Source of the DNA: a bacterium HR28
Lineage (GTDB): Bacteria; Chloroflexota; Chloroflexia; Thermomicrobiales; Thermomicrobiaceae
DNA: 64,000 bases
Reading direction: 5' to 3'
NCBI GenBank assembly: GCA_002898255.1
Contig: BEIE01000002.1
Coordinates: 310,001 to 374,000 of the forward strand
Made by a program: the position numbers and the translations under genes. Shown here piece by piece: positions 1 through 8,593 of the stretch (the stretch's first letter is position 1; every line of letters begins with the position of its first letter). The notes beneath the pieces were generated by a model. The model had not been told where the DNA came from and did not search any database. It saw nothing but the letters and a program-made list of their open reading frames with translations.

Positions 1-394
1 GGGCGAACTCGAAGCGCTTCAGCAGGCTGAACAATGGTCTCCGGGCATTCCCACGGACAGGCGGCCATCGCACGTGGTCTGCCACGACTGCCATCGTGCT
101 GTGTCCAGACGCTTGTGGTGTCCAACAAGCCCGCACTCTGGCCACCGTGGAATGCAGGCTCGGCAGCACAGCGTGCCGGACGACGGCCGAAGCAGCCTTC
201 TGCTTCTCGGCGTGTCGTGTCGCCATCACGGCGCGGGGCATGCGGACGGCGTTGTCATGGAGACAATAGGCGGAGACTCCAGGAAGCGACAGCACCAGTA
301 TCACCAGGGAGGTGGCGAGTGCCCGCTTCTCAGCCCAGGTCGGATGCCCGGTGGCAAAGAACTGTTGCGATTTTGTAATGTTCCCCTCTTGCAT
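1..394 (-). CDS. Unknown protein, N-terminal part only, runs off the window
   Basis: An open frame starts at an ATG complementary to 392-394 and stays open to base 1, giving 131 residues without a stop. The N-terminus begins MQEGNITKSQQFFATGHP and is followed by a hydrophobic stretch at about residues 29-42. The rest is basic and alanine/valine-rich. The family is not recognised. The wording around FATGHPTWAEKR has the feel of a transposase N-terminus, but that is only an impression. A strong hairpin (424-499) lies about 30 bases upstream of the start. It could equally be a decayed reading frame. Confidence 0.35.
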   Translation of the reverse strand, partial: MQEGNITKSQQFFATGHPTWAEKRALATSLVILVLSLPGVSAYCLHDNAVRMPRAVMATRHAEKQKAASAVVRHAVLPSLHSTVARVRACWTPQASGHSTMAVVADHVRWPPVRGNARRPLFSLLKRFEFA

Positions 395-423
395 TCACTC
401 ACTGGACGAGTATCCTGAAGCTA

Positions 424-499
424 GGCCCCGACGATTCGAGGCCGGGAATCTGAAACCCGAAAGGGGAGTAAGAGACCCGAACCAAGGATCGTCGGGGCC
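424..499. other. Large hairpin or structured RNA candidate
   Basis: A perfect 12-bp inverted repeat (GGCCCCGACGAT at 424-435, ATCGTCGGGGCC at 488-499) encloses 52 bases. The enclosed part can form two further small helices (a CGGG/CCCG pair and a GGG/CCC pair), so a multi-branch fold is possible. On the plus strand TCTTTT follows at 503-508, which would suit a terminator. On the minus strand it sits in the leader of the edge ORF. It matches no riboswitch or RNA class I can recall. Confidence 0.45.
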
Positions 500-837
500 C
501 TGTCTTTTGGCCGAATATCGGGAACTCTTGGCACATCGGCACCTGCGGCGGCCTCCCAACCGCTCTCTGCCCGAAGGCCATGACGATTGGAGCTCCGTGC
601 TGGCAGGGAACGTGGCATCGGCACCAGTACAGACCGGCAGGAGAAAGGCACACATCGAGGAACACAGACAAACCCGTCCTTTTTCCAGTTCACTCGTGGC
701 AGCTGGACACGCTGCGAGAAGCACGAGGCCTCGCCTGCACGGCGAAGGGAGAACGCAGGTCGATTGGCGCCGGCTTCCTCACCTTGCGCCAATCGACGGG
801 TACGTCCAGGCAGAGACCACAGGATGGCGATACGGCC
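500..837. other. Intergenic stretch, nothing recognised
   Basis: Open frames here overlap each other on both strands, are rich in Arg, Pro and Ser, and resemble no protein family. No promoter, tRNA or repeat was seen apart from the hairpin to the left. Confidence 0.5.
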
Positions 838-1713
838 TCAGCTCAGTCCTGCGTGGGCCTCCACGACGCGGAGGAGCGTCGCAAAATCGCGCTCGCCTTG
901 ACCATGCGCCATGGCCTCGAGCGCATGCTGCCGCACGAGATCAGCGATGGGGAGCGGCGTATGGGTCGACTCAGCGAGATCGAGCGCGAGACGGATGTCC
1001 TTGAGGCCAAGTGCGAGGCGGAAGCCCGGCGGATCGAAGCGCCGCTCGAGGAGTGTGCGGCCATATCGGTCGACAAGAGGTGAGGAGAAGACCGCGCCCG
1101 CTACCTCGAAGAACCGATCACGGGGAACACCGGCCTTCTCGGCGAGGACCATTGCCTCGCTCAGGAGCTCGACGAGCGAGAGGATAAGGAAGTTGCCAGC
1201 GAGCTTCACCGCGTGGGCACGCTCAGGGTGCTCGTCGATGACGAACTGCTGCGGGCCGAGCGCCGTGAGCAGCGGCCGGACCCGCTCGATCGCGCCCTGC
1301 GGCCCGGCGACAACTAAGCGCAATGCGCCCTGCGCGGCAGCGTCCGGTCGACCGAACACTGGCGCGGCGACATAGTGCTGGCCACGCGTGCGGTGCCGTT
1401 CAGCGAGCTCCGCCGAATAGCGCACGCTGAGCGTGCTCGAGGCCACGTGGATACCGTCGCGCGGGAGACCGGCAAGGATTCCGTGGGGACCGGCGATGAC
1501 CGCTTCGGTGGCCGCGTCATCGGCGAGCATGGTAAAGACGACGCCGACCTCGGCTGCTTCAAAGGGTGTGGCCGCGCGCACAGCGCCGAGCGCGACAACC
1601 TCGTCCACCCGTTCTGGCGTGCGGTTCCATACCACGACGCGATGACCAGCGCGGAGCAACGTCTGCACCATACCCCGCCCCATGTTGCCGAGTCCGACGA
1701 ATCCGACGTCCAT
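838..1713 (-). CDS. NAD(P)-binding beta-hydroxyacid dehydrogenase family protein (3-hydroxyisobutyrate dehydrogenase-like)
   Basis: 291 residues. The start at 1713 is chosen because the protein then begins MDVGFVGLGNMGRGM, the family's N-terminal Rossmann motif (GxGxMG), and GGAAGGTG lies just upstream. An Asn-Arg-Thr follows the second strand, as expected for NADP-preferring members. The segment HAVKLAGNFLILS carries the conserved catalytic Lys and the Asn of this superfamily. The family oxidises beta-hydroxyacids or reduces semialdehydes such as glyoxylate or succinate semialdehyde. Which substrate is used here cannot be read from the sequence. It is a single gene; the next gene upstream is 295 bases away. 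Confidence 0.92.
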   Translation of the reverse strand: MDVGFVGLGNMGRGMVQTLLRAGHRVVVWNRTPERVDEVVALGAVRAATPFEAAEVGVVFTMLADDAATEAVIAGPHGILAGLPRDGIHVASSTLSVRYSAELAERHRTRGQHYVAAPVFGRPDAAAQGALRLVVAGPQGAIERVRPLLTALGPQQFVIDEHPERAHAVKLAGNFLILSLVELLSEAMVLAEKAGVPRDRFFEVAGAVFSSPLVDRYGRTLLERRFDPPGFRLALGLKDIRLALDLAESTHTPLPIADLVRQHALEAMAHGQGERDFATLLRVVEAHAGLS

Positions 1714-1867
1714 GTCCCACCTTCCAACTTGCTCGACGCCTGACTGCACGGGAACGAGCGTAGCGAACCGGTGCGTTTCTGGCGAGTACGAAGACTCCGC
1801 CCACGGTGCACGATCACTGACGTGGCACGGTCGCGCCTCCCCTGGAGAACGCACCACCCGACCATCC

Positions 1868-1891
1868 TACCGTGTGAGAACCGACACGGTA
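1868..1891. repeat. Perfect inverted repeat, possible operator
   Basis: TACCGTGT (1868-1875) and ACACGGTA (1884-1891) form an 8-bp perfect palindrome with an 8-base centre, about 155 bases upstream of the dehydrogenase start. It may be an operator or a weak hairpin. No T-run accompanies it. Confidence 0.35.
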
Positions 1892-1930
1892 CGAATGCAA
1901 AAGGCGCAGTTCGTGCTGCTCTCACTCTGC

Positions 1931-1950
1931 GAGGATCAGGGGTGATCCTT
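1931..1950. other. Short stable hairpin between two minus-strand genes
   Basis: AGGATCA (1932-1938) and TGATCCT (1943-1949) pair around a GGGG loop. It lies about 60 bases after the nitroreductase stop codon. It may help end transcription, but no uridine run follows on the minus strand. Confidence 0.35.
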
Positions 1951-2008
1951 CGGCGCTCTCCCACCTTCCGGCAAGACCCGGCGCACCTCTTGTCCTACTC
2001 GACTATCC

Positions 2009-2569
2009 TTAGAGCCAAACTGTGCATTCTGCTGCTGGACGTCGCGGTGGTGGTGCCGGAATAGCAGCTGGGTATCCCAGATAGACAAAGCCCAGCAGCA
2101 GGGCACGTGCACTGAGGCCGAAGAAGCGCTTGACTGCCGGGTCCTCAACCGCCCGGCCAGTGCGCCAAATAGCGCCGAGGCCGAGCGCGTGCGCAGCCAG
2201 GAGCATGTTCTGGATCGCTGCTGCCCCAGCACAGAGTTCATCCAGGAGCGATCGCTCTGGAGCGGGTTCTACCGCAACCGCGATAACGACTGGTGCGCGA
2301 AGCGGCTTCTGCCGGGCTGCCTCGCGCTTGGCCGGGGACAACGTCGGGTCACTGGCCAGCACCTCGCCGAGCGCATGACGAGCATCGCCCGTAAGAACAA
2401 AGAAGCGCCAGGGTTGGGTCAGATGATGGTTGGGAGCCCAGACGGCTGCTTCCAGGACTTGCTCCACGAGTTCGCGGGGGACGGGATCAGGGAGTAGTGC
2501 TTTGACGCTCCGTCGCTCGCGGATCGTCGAGAGCACGACATTTGCTCGACCGTTGATCTTCTCCAGCAC
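2009..2569 (-). CDS. Nitroreductase family FMN protein
   Basis: 186 residues from a GTG at 2569, chosen because AGAGGA lies about nine bases upstream and the length matches small YdjA-type nitroreductases; an ATG at 2671 would only add an unalike N-terminus. Family hallmarks are the Arg-rich FMN-phosphate motif IRERRSVK near the N-terminus, the NHHLTQPWRF segment, and GLGAIWRT before the C-terminal strand. Members bind FMN and reduce nitro compounds, quinones or related acceptors with NAD(P)H in the cytoplasm, usually as dimers. The in vivo substrate is unknown. It appears to be transcribed alone. Confidence 0.9.
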   Translation of the reverse strand: MLEKINGRANVVLSTIRERRSVKALLPDPVPRELVEQVLEAAVWAPNHHLTQPWRFFVLTGDARHALGEVLASDPTLSPAKREAARQKPLRAPVVIAVAVEPAPERSLLDELCAGAAAIQNMLLAAHALGLGAIWRTGRAVEDPAVKRFFGLSARALLLGFVYLGYPAAIPAPPPRRPAAECTVWL

Positions 2570-2885
2570 GCTGAGCGTTCCTCTCGTGACTGCTCCATTG
2601 TGCCTGAGCGAGTATGACTGCAGGGTCGCTGGCGAGCAAGCGGGCCTCCGTCCAGCGAGATGCGAGAGCACTCTGTGTCATAGCAGGACACCTCTTGGGA
2701 CGAGATGCCAGAAGAGCAAAAGTGGTGTGCACCAGCAGTGAGAAGCCATAGGGACATCGTCACACGAGCGCTTCGTCGCGCGCAAGGTCGGCCAACGCGC
2801 ACTGTCCACGGGGATATTCCGCACCCTCTCACTCGACTTGGCCGCGCACTCGACCAACAACGCCACTCTGACAGGTGCGCAGGAC
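2570..2885. other. Intergenic stretch, nothing recognised
   Basis: About 316 bases between the nitroreductase and the YifB gene, both on the minus strand. It must hold the nitroreductase promoter, but I could not pick a convincing -35/-10 pair. Small frames here have no family resemblance. Confidence 0.4.
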
Positions 2886-4403
2886 TCAGGCGAACTCCTG
2901 TGGGCGATACTGGAGCGCCTCGGCCACATGTACCGCCGCAATGCGTTCTTCGCCAGCAAGATCGGCAATGGTGCGTGCGAGTTTCAGCACACGGTGGTAG
3001 GCACGCGCCGAAAGACCCAGCCGCTCAACAGCAGTCCGCAGGAGCCGTTCGCCAGCCTCGTCGAGGCGGCAGTAGCGGCGGATCTCGGGTGGTGTCATGT
3101 CGCTGTTTAACCGGCGGGGATCGCCGAAGCGACGGAGTTGCACGGCACGGGCCGCCTCGACCCGGGCTCGCACCGCCGCTGAAGGCTCGCCAGTGCGGTG
3201 ATCAGCGAGCTTGTCGTACTCGACGCGCGGGACATGGAGGTGGATATCGATACGATCGAGTAAGGGGCCAGAGATCCGCTTCTGATAGCGGGTGACCTCA
3301 TGTGCGCTGCAGGTGCAAGGACGGATAGGATCGCCGTGGTAGCCGCAAGGGCAAGGATTCATCGCAGCGACGAGCAGGAAGCTCGCTGGGAACGTCACGG
3401 CACCGCTCGCCCGTGAGATCGTGACAACGCGGTCTTCCAGCGGCTGGCGAAGGACTTCGAGCACCCGCGGACTGAACTCCGGCAGCTCATCGAGGAAGAG
3501 GACACCGCGGTGTGCCAGTGTGACCTCACCAGGCCGTGGCCACGCACCGCCGCCGATCATGCCGGCGTAGCTCACAGTATGGTGCGGCGCCCGAAAGGGA
3601 CGATGACGGACAAGCGGGGAACCATTGGGGAGGAGGCCGGCAACTGAATAGATGCGCGTCACCTCGAGTGCCTCTTCACGCGTTAGTGGTGGGAGGATGG
3701 TGGGAAGCGCGCGGGCAAGGAGCGTCTTCCCAGCTCCCGGGGGGCCAACTGCAATGACGTTGTGACCACCCGCAGCAGCGAGCTCGAGACCACGTTTGAC
3801 GTGCTCCTGTCCCTTGATCTCAGCAAAGTCGATGCCAGAAACGAGTTCATCCCCAAGCTCGATCGGCGTCGGAGCAACGGGCCGGATTGGCGAGTTCCCC
3901 TGTAGGTGCTCGATGAGCTCGCGGAGATTCCGGACCGGAAGCACTTCAATCCCCTCGACCAGCGCAGCCTCCGCGGCATCATCTGCCGGAACGATTGCGC
4001 GGCGCAGCCCATGCTCACGGGCAACCCCAACCATCGGCAGAACCCCAGCCGTATGACGGACCGACCCGTCGAGGGAGAGTTCACCGAGCACAACGGTGCC
4101 CTCGACATCAGCCACCACCTGGCCAGAGGCGAGCAGGATACCCAACGCAATCGGCAAATCGTACGCTGGGCCCTCCTTGCGGATGTCAGCGGGAGCTAGA
4201 TTGACGATAATGCGGCCGTTGAGGGGCATGCGGGCACCTGAGTTGCGAATGGCAGCACGCACCCGCTCGCGCGACTCCTGGACGGCAGTATCTGGCAGAC
4301 CGACGATCGTGAGCCCAGGCGATCCCAGCCCAATATCGACCTCGACCTGCACCAGGACACCGTCCAGCCCGACCACCGCACAGCTGACTACTCGCGCAAG
4401 CAC
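2886..4403 (-). CDS. comM: YifB/ComM family Mg-chelatase-like AAA+ ATPase
   Basis: 505 residues from a GTG at 4403; this start gives VLARVVSCAVVGLDGVLVQV, the usual beginning of the family, and a near-standard length. The N-terminal third is the ChlI-type lobe. The AAA core has Walker A GPPGAGKT at about residues 220-227 and Walker B LFLDELPEF near 290. A Cys-rich loop (CPCGYHGDPIRPCTC) follows, as is typical, then the C-terminal Mg-chelatase domain. ComM, the characterised homologue, is a hexameric helicase promoting branch migration during natural transformation. Whether that role holds here is inferred. It is flanked by unrelated genes. Confidence 0.93.
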   Translation of the reverse strand: MLARVVSCAVVGLDGVLVQVEVDIGLGSPGLTIVGLPDTAVQESRERVRAAIRNSGARMPLNGRIIVNLAPADIRKEGPAYDLPIALGILLASGQVVADVEGTVVLGELSLDGSVRHTAGVLPMVGVAREHGLRRAIVPADDAAEAALVEGIEVLPVRNLRELIEHLQGNSPIRPVAPTPIELGDELVSGIDFAEIKGQEHVKRGLELAAAGGHNVIAVGPPGAGKTLLARALPTILPPLTREEALEVTRIYSVAGLLPNGSPLVRHRPFRAPHHTVSYAGMIGGGAWPRPGEVTLAHRGVLFLDELPEFSPRVLEVLRQPLEDRVVTISRASGAVTFPASFLLVAAMNPCPCGYHGDPIRPCTCSAHEVTRYQKRISGPLLDRIDIHLHVPRVEYDKLADHRTGEPSAAVRARVEAARAVQLRRFGDPRRLNSDMTPPEIRRYCRLDEAGERLLRTAVERLGLSARAYHRVLKLARTIADLAGEERIAAVHVAEALQYRPQEFA

Positions 4404-4897
4404 GCCCCGCACCCTTTCCCTCGCACACGCGGCGACCGTCGCGCTCATTCTAACGGGGAATCGAGCGTAGGAGGAACCGGCCATCAGACAGGGAAAGGGG
4501 ATCGTGTGGGGAAGGATCGCCGCATGGATCGGCACACGCGGCGCAGTCCCTCCCGGTGGTCAGACGGCTTGTCGCCCACCACCCGAAAGGCCTGCTCGGC
4601 AAGGGCGAACGCGTCGGCACGCAGCGAACTTGTGCCCACGACCCTTGCGTGCGACCGACGGACTGCGCGGGACGAAAGCAAATCACCGCGCAGATGGTGG
4701 ACGCGAAACGATGACACGTTGGTGCAGTCGCTGCAGCGGTGGGGCAAAAGGTCGCAGTGAGCATGGCAGAAGTCCGCGGGCTCTTGACGGAATCTGGTGC
4801 GGAGCGTAGAGTGGGGACGAGATCCCAGGAGTGGCGTAGGACACGACAGGGTGAAGCGTCACACGTTACAAAAGCGCTACAAATCATATCCATCACC
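4404..4897. other. Intergenic stretch upstream of the Hsp20 gene
   Basis: Roughly 490 bases between divergent genes. Several overlapping frames exist on both strands but none looks like a protein. The right end leads into a clear sigma-70 type promoter. No CIRCE-type or HspR-type heat-shock operator was seen. Confidence 0.5.
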
Positions 4898-4927
4898 TTG
4901 ACACGATGCGTATCACTCTGCTATATA
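4898..4927 (+). promoter_or_regulatory. Sigma-70 type promoter for the Hsp20-BON operon
   Basis: TTGACA at 4898-4903 and TATATA at 4922-4927 are separated by 18 bases. The expected start site is near 4934, about 58 bases before the Hsp20 start codon. It is one of the best consensus matches in the window. Confidence 0.7.
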
Positions 4928-4991
4928 CGGGATAGACGAAAGGAGAGATCGATCGTCAGAGTTGGTCGGTACAGGTCGGAAGGAGGGAGCC

Positions 4992-5441
4992 ATGCTCGAG
5001 CGGTGGAATCCGGTGGCGGAAGCGGAGCGGATGCTGAGCGAGATGAACCGCTTGATGGCGGAGGTGTTTGAGCGGCCATTGGCGCGGGCACGCGCATTGG
5101 CTTGGAGGCCAGCGACGGACGTCTACGAGACAGGTGATGCGCTGGTCATCCGGCTGGCGGTGCCCGGGGCACGGCCCGAGGACCTCGAAGTGACGGTCGA
5201 GCAGAACGTCGTGACGATCCGCGGTCAGTATGGGTACCGGCTGAGCGAGGAAGAGGCGAAGCAGGCGACCTGGTACCGGCGAGAGATCGCCTGCGGGGAA
5301 TTCGCCGAGAGTGTGACGTTGCCGGTGCCGGTGAAGATCGAAGAAGCGAAGGCGACCGTGGAGCATGGGATCGTCACGCTGACCTTCCCGAAGGCCGAAG
5401 AGGCGCGGGTGAAGCGGATCCCGATCCAGGTGGCACGGTGA
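4992..5441 (+). CDS. Small heat shock protein, Hsp20/alpha-crystallin family
   Basis: 149 residues. The ATG at 4992 is preceded by GGAAGGAGGGAGC, so it is preferred over an in-frame GTG thirty bases earlier. The N-terminus (MLERWNPVAEAERMLSEMN) is the usual amphipathic arm. The alpha-crystallin domain spans about residues 43-140 with the conserved GIVTLTFPK strand, and a C-terminal RIPIQV supplies the I-x-I motif that docks between subunits. Such proteins form oligomers that hold unfolding proteins without ATP. It is co-transcribed with the BON gene 31 bases downstream. Confidence 0.95.
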   Translation: MLERWNPVAEAERMLSEMNRLMAEVFERPLARARALAWRPATDVYETGDALVIRLAVPGARPEDLEVTVEQNVVTIRGQYGYRLSEEEAKQATWYRREIACGEFAESVTLPVPVKIEEAKATVEHGIVTLTFPKAEEARVKRIPIQVAR

Positions 5442-5472
5442 GGCCCTGGGCAGTGGAAGGGAGGGAGTTGTG

Positions 5473-6147
5473 ATGGCTCCTCGGGTACGCACAGACGAAG
5501 AGATCCAGCAGGACGTGCTGGACGAGCTGGACTGGGACCCGGAGGTGGAAGTCACCGACGTCGGTGTCACGGTGCACGACGGCGTGGTGACGTTGACTGG
5601 GACGGTGGATAGCTTCTTGAAGAAGTGGGCGGCAGAACGGGCGGCGCTCCGCGTCGAGGGTGTGCGGGCGGTTGTGAACCACATCGAGGTTGTGCCACGT
5701 GGTCTCGGTGTGCGCACGGACGAGGACATCGCACGAGCAGTGGCGACCGCCTTCGAAGAGAACCCGGCTGTTCCTCAGGACCGGATCAAGATCCGGGTGG
5801 AGGAGGGCCGGGTGACACTAGAGGGTGAGGTTGACTGGCATTACCAGCGGCGCGAGGCCGAAGAGACCGCCCGGCGCATCGCTGGTGTGAAGTCGGTGAT
5901 TAACCTGATCACCGTGCGTCAGCCGACGGTCGCGCCGGAGGACATCAAGCGGCAGATCGAGCAGGCGTTCGTGCGCCACGCTGAGATCGACGCGGAGAAC
6001 ATTCAGGTGCGCGTTGAGGAAGGCGGGCACGTGATTCTCTCGGGCACTGTGCGCTCGTGGGCAGAGCGCAAGGAGGCTGAGGAAGCAGCCTGGCGCGCAC
6101 CGGGTGTCACCAAGGTGACGAATCTGATTCGCGTCCAGGTGCCATGA
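5473..6147 (+). CDS. Triple BON-domain protein
   Basis: 224 residues made almost wholly of three BON domains, at about residues 5-70, 75-145 and 150-222. Each has the alpha-beta pattern ending in a GVxxVxNxI-like turn: GVRAVVNHIEV, GVKSVINLITV, GVTKVTNLIRV. There is no signal peptide or membrane segment, so it is probably cytoplasmic. An ATG at 5473 and a GTG at 5470 share the ribosome site AAGGGAGGGAG; the ATG has the better spacing. BON domains bind membranes or ligands and occur in osmotic-stress proteins such as OsmY. The partnership with Hsp20 suggests a stress role. Confidence 0.9.
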   Translation: MAPRVRTDEEIQQDVLDELDWDPEVEVTDVGVTVHDGVVTLTGTVDSFLKKWAAERAALRVEGVRAVVNHIEVVPRGLGVRTDEDIARAVATAFEENPAVPQDRIKIRVEEGRVTLEGEVDWHYQRREAEETARRIAGVKSVINLITVRQPTVAPEDIKRQIEQAFVRHAEIDAENIQVRVEEGGHVILSGTVRSWAERKEAEEAAWRAPGVTKVTNLIRVQVP

Positions 6148-6166
6148 CGGCAACGCACTGCTCCTG

Positions 6167-6208
6167 GGCCCCGGATGGAGGGTTCCATCCGGGGCCTTTT
6201 CTGTTCTG
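6167..6208 (+). terminator. Rho-independent terminator of the Hsp20-BON operon
   Basis: A perfect 13-bp stem (6167-6179 with 6184-6196) and a GGGT loop are followed by TTTTCTGTTCT. It starts about 20 bases after the BON stop codon. Confidence 0.9.
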
Positions 6209-7174
6209 ACACACTGTTGCGCTGCGTGAACTTGGGGTACCCGCAACAATCTCGATTTCCGAATAGCGGGCGATGGCGGTCAAATGCTTCAGCAGTGTGG
6301 GTTCCATAATGAGTGAAGAAGCGAACTGACCAAGGGTGGTAACGCCGTCATTCAACGTCACCGGACGTTCTTTCTTGCAGGCTCCAACGAGCCAAGGGTC
6401 CTGAATGCGGTCCGCGAACATGGCGACGCTCCCGGCCGGACAGGAGCGCCCCCTGCAGAACTGCGCCCCGCTGCGCATCTTGGTGACCGTGAGGGTGCAT
6501 CGAGCGTGACGGTGGCGTGTAGGAGCCTCAACTACAGCACGCAGCGATTACTGACTGGGTAGGCGACCACACGGCACCGTTCGGCGGTCGAGGAAGCCGA
6601 TCCGGGGATAGAGGCAGAAGGTGAGATGCCTCAAGATCACAACAGATGGGGGTTGGGACCGTACTCCCACGACAGGATGTCCGGTCAAAGGGCTTGAGTA
6701 GGCATCGTGCACAAGGGAAACCCTGCAATCGGCACGAACGGCATCCTGCAAGGCGCTTGACGGCCGGAGACAACCTGCGTACGCTAGTACTGTGGCTTCC
6801 GGGCGGGACCGACGGCACTAGCGAGTAGGTTCGAGCGGGAAGCCGGAGGTCTTTGGAGCAAGCGGATAGCACGCACGCGCAACGTCGAGGAGGGCGTCGC
6901 GCTTGGTTATTTCTTTTTTCGAGCGCCCCTAACAGACGGCGTGAGGCGACCAACCGGCTCTGGCAAGGGACAGCGAGCGCATGTCGCATCGGAGCTAGAG
7001 GGCGAAGCCACCGAAGGGAAGGGAGGTGACGCCGCACGAGAGCGGAAGTGACGAGAGTGGATGCACCAGAGAGCTCGATCGCGTGCGCCACCGAGCGCGA
7101 GAGTTGGCCGATCGAGCGAGGAGTTTGTTTCCGTGCGGACCGGTTTCCGAGGGAGTATTCGAGGAGGAGAGGCA
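6209..7174. other. Long intergenic region, possible gene remnant on the minus strand
   Basis: About 970 bases with no convincing gene. On the minus strand at about 6240-6478 a frame beginning MRSGAQFCRGRSC has protein-like composition (segments such as FADRIQDPWLVGACKKERP and LTAIARYSEIEIVAG), but its frame then runs through the terminator, so it may be a decayed gene. The rest holds only Arg/Ser-rich frames. The importer promoter must lie at the right end; I could not place it with confidence. Confidence 0.4.
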
Positions 7175-8566
7175 ATGACCGAGCAGTCTCGGATGTTGCG
7201 ACAGAAACTTTCGCGGCGCGGGCTCTTGCAGGGTGTTGCGGCCGGACTCGCAGTTCCGGTTGCGAGTGCGCTATTGGCCGCCTGTGCGGGTGGACAAGCA
7301 ACACCGACCACCGCTCCGGCTGGACAGACGCCAGCGGCCCAGCCGACGACGCCTCCAGCGCAGACACCAGCGGCCCAGCCGACGACGGCTCCCGCCCAGA
7401 CTCCCGCCGCCGGAGCGACACCAGCTGCGAAGGAGGTTGTTCTGGCGATCTTGCACTTCAGCGTCATTGAGGGAACGACGTGGTCAGGTGCGCATGACCG
7501 GGCTGGAAAGCGACTGGCAGAGAAGTATCCGAATGTGAAGTACATCTACCGCGAGCAGGTTGGCCCCGACCAGACGGTCCCCTTCGCTGAAGAGATGATC
7601 GCGAAGGAAGGGGCGAACATCATCGTTGGGAATGCCGAGTTCATCGGCATGCCGCTCCTTGACATCGTGGACAAGTATCCGGACAAGATCTTCGTGGCGG
7701 TGACGACGAGCGATCTGACGCATAAGCCGAACTTCATCCGCATCTTCCCGCGGCAGTACCAGTCGCTGTATTTGGAGGGGTTGATTGCCGCGGCGTTGAC
7801 GAAGACTGGCAACGTGGGGATCGTCTCAGCCTACCCGAACCTGCAGGTGTTGCGCCGGCAAGCGGGCTTCGTCCTTGGCGTCCAAGAGGCGGCCAAGAAG
7901 CTCAACAAGGATGTCAAGGTCCACATTAAGTACGTTGGTGACTGGTACCTCCCGGCCGAGGAACGTGCAGTCGCCGAGACACTGGCGACGCAGTACAACT
8001 GTGACGTCTTGACACAGCAAACCGACTCCGGATCGACACTCGACGTCTGCAAGGCACGGGGTCTGTGGTTTGTCGGGAAGGACATGGATACGGTCTGCTT
8101 CTACAAGTGGGCCACGACCGACACAGTGGCAATCTCGTTCGACACGCGCTGGGAGGTGATCTACGACAAGATCATCCAGGCGTACATGAAGGGTGAGAAG
8201 CCGCCGGAGATCATCTTCCCAGGCATGGAATCGAAGATCACTTTGAAGGATGGCACAGAGGTCACGACGACTGACATCATGAACGACTGCAAGGTGGGCG
8301 TTGAGGCAATTAGCCCGAAGGCGAAGGCCGAACTGCCGCAGGAGATCATCGATCTCGTCGCGCAACGACGAGAGGCGATGCGGAAGGGCGAGTGGGATCC
8401 CTTTACTGAGCATGCACTGGTCAGCAATGGGACCGGACTCGAAGTGGAAGGACTACCGATCCCGCCGAAGGGCACGGTGGTTAAGCCGGCCGGCGAGAAG
8501 CCGACCGATGAGTTCCTATTGCAGAAGATCAACTTTGATCTCGATGGCGTGAACATTTTGCCATGA
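7175..8566 (+). CDS. BMP family ABC transporter substrate-binding lipoprotein
   Basis: 463 residues. ATG 7175 follows GAGGAGGAGAGG. A twin-arginine-like SRRGLLQG (Arg14-Arg15) and hydrophobic stretch lead to the lipobox ALLAAC with lipidation Cys37. Residues about 40-85 are a Pro/Thr/Ala/Gln linker built from repeats. The remainder matches the basic membrane protein (PnrA/Med) periplasmic-binding fold, with GNVGIVSAYPNL and the ADVLTQQTDS-like segment CDVLTQQTDSGST. Characterised relatives bind purine nucleosides. It is followed at once by the matching double ATPase and two permeases, so it is the receptor of that importer. The actual ligand is unproven. Confidence 0.93.
   Translation: MTEQSRMLRQKLSRRGLLQGVAAGLAVPVASALLAACAGGQATPTTAPAGQTPAAQPTTPPAQTPAAQPTTAPAQTPAAGATPAAKEVVLAILHFSVIEGTTWSGAHDRAGKRLAEKYPNVKYIYREQVGPDQTVPFAEEMIAKEGANIIVGNAEFIGMPLLDIVDKYPDKIFVAVTTSDLTHKPNFIRIFPRQYQSLYLEGLIAAALTKTGNVGIVSAYPNLQVLRRQAGFVLGVQEAAKKLNKDVKVHIKYVGDWYLPAEERAVAETLATQYNCDVLTQQTDSGSTLDVCKARGLWFVGKDMDTVCFYKWATTDTVAISFDTRWEVIYDKIIQAYMKGEKPPEIIFPGMESKITLKDGTEVTTTDIMNDCKVGVEAISPKAKAELPQEIIDLVAQRREAMRKGEWDPFTEHALVSNGTGLEVEGLPIPPKGTVVKPAGEKPTDEFLLQKINFDLDGVNILP
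7325..7387 (+). repeat. Tandem repeat encoding the lipoprotein linker
   Basis: Two 27-base copies beginning at 7325 and 7361 differ at one base and have a 36-base period, encoding repeated QTPAAQPTT. A degenerate third copy follows. It is an in-frame low-complexity spacer between the lipid anchor and the binding domain. Confidence 0.75.
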
Positions 8567-8593
8567 GCGGGACGCTGAGCTTTCGTCGATAGA

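Noticed and set aside
312-1004. A 230-codon plus-strand frame
   Set aside because: It runs across the hairpin and antisense to the dehydrogenase; its Arg-rich content is typical of chance frames in GC-rich DNA.
4800-4991. Heat-shock operator (CIRCE or HspR type) before the Hsp20 gene
   Set aside because: No inverted repeat matching either consensus was found.
7325-7387. Possible CRISPR-like repeat
   Set aside because: Only two near-identical copies with a 36-base period occur, and they encode a protein linker in frame.
6528-7421. A 297-codon minus-strand frame
   Set aside because: It overlaps the signal and linker region of the BMP lipoprotein in antisense and is made of Ser/Arg/Pro-rich sequence.
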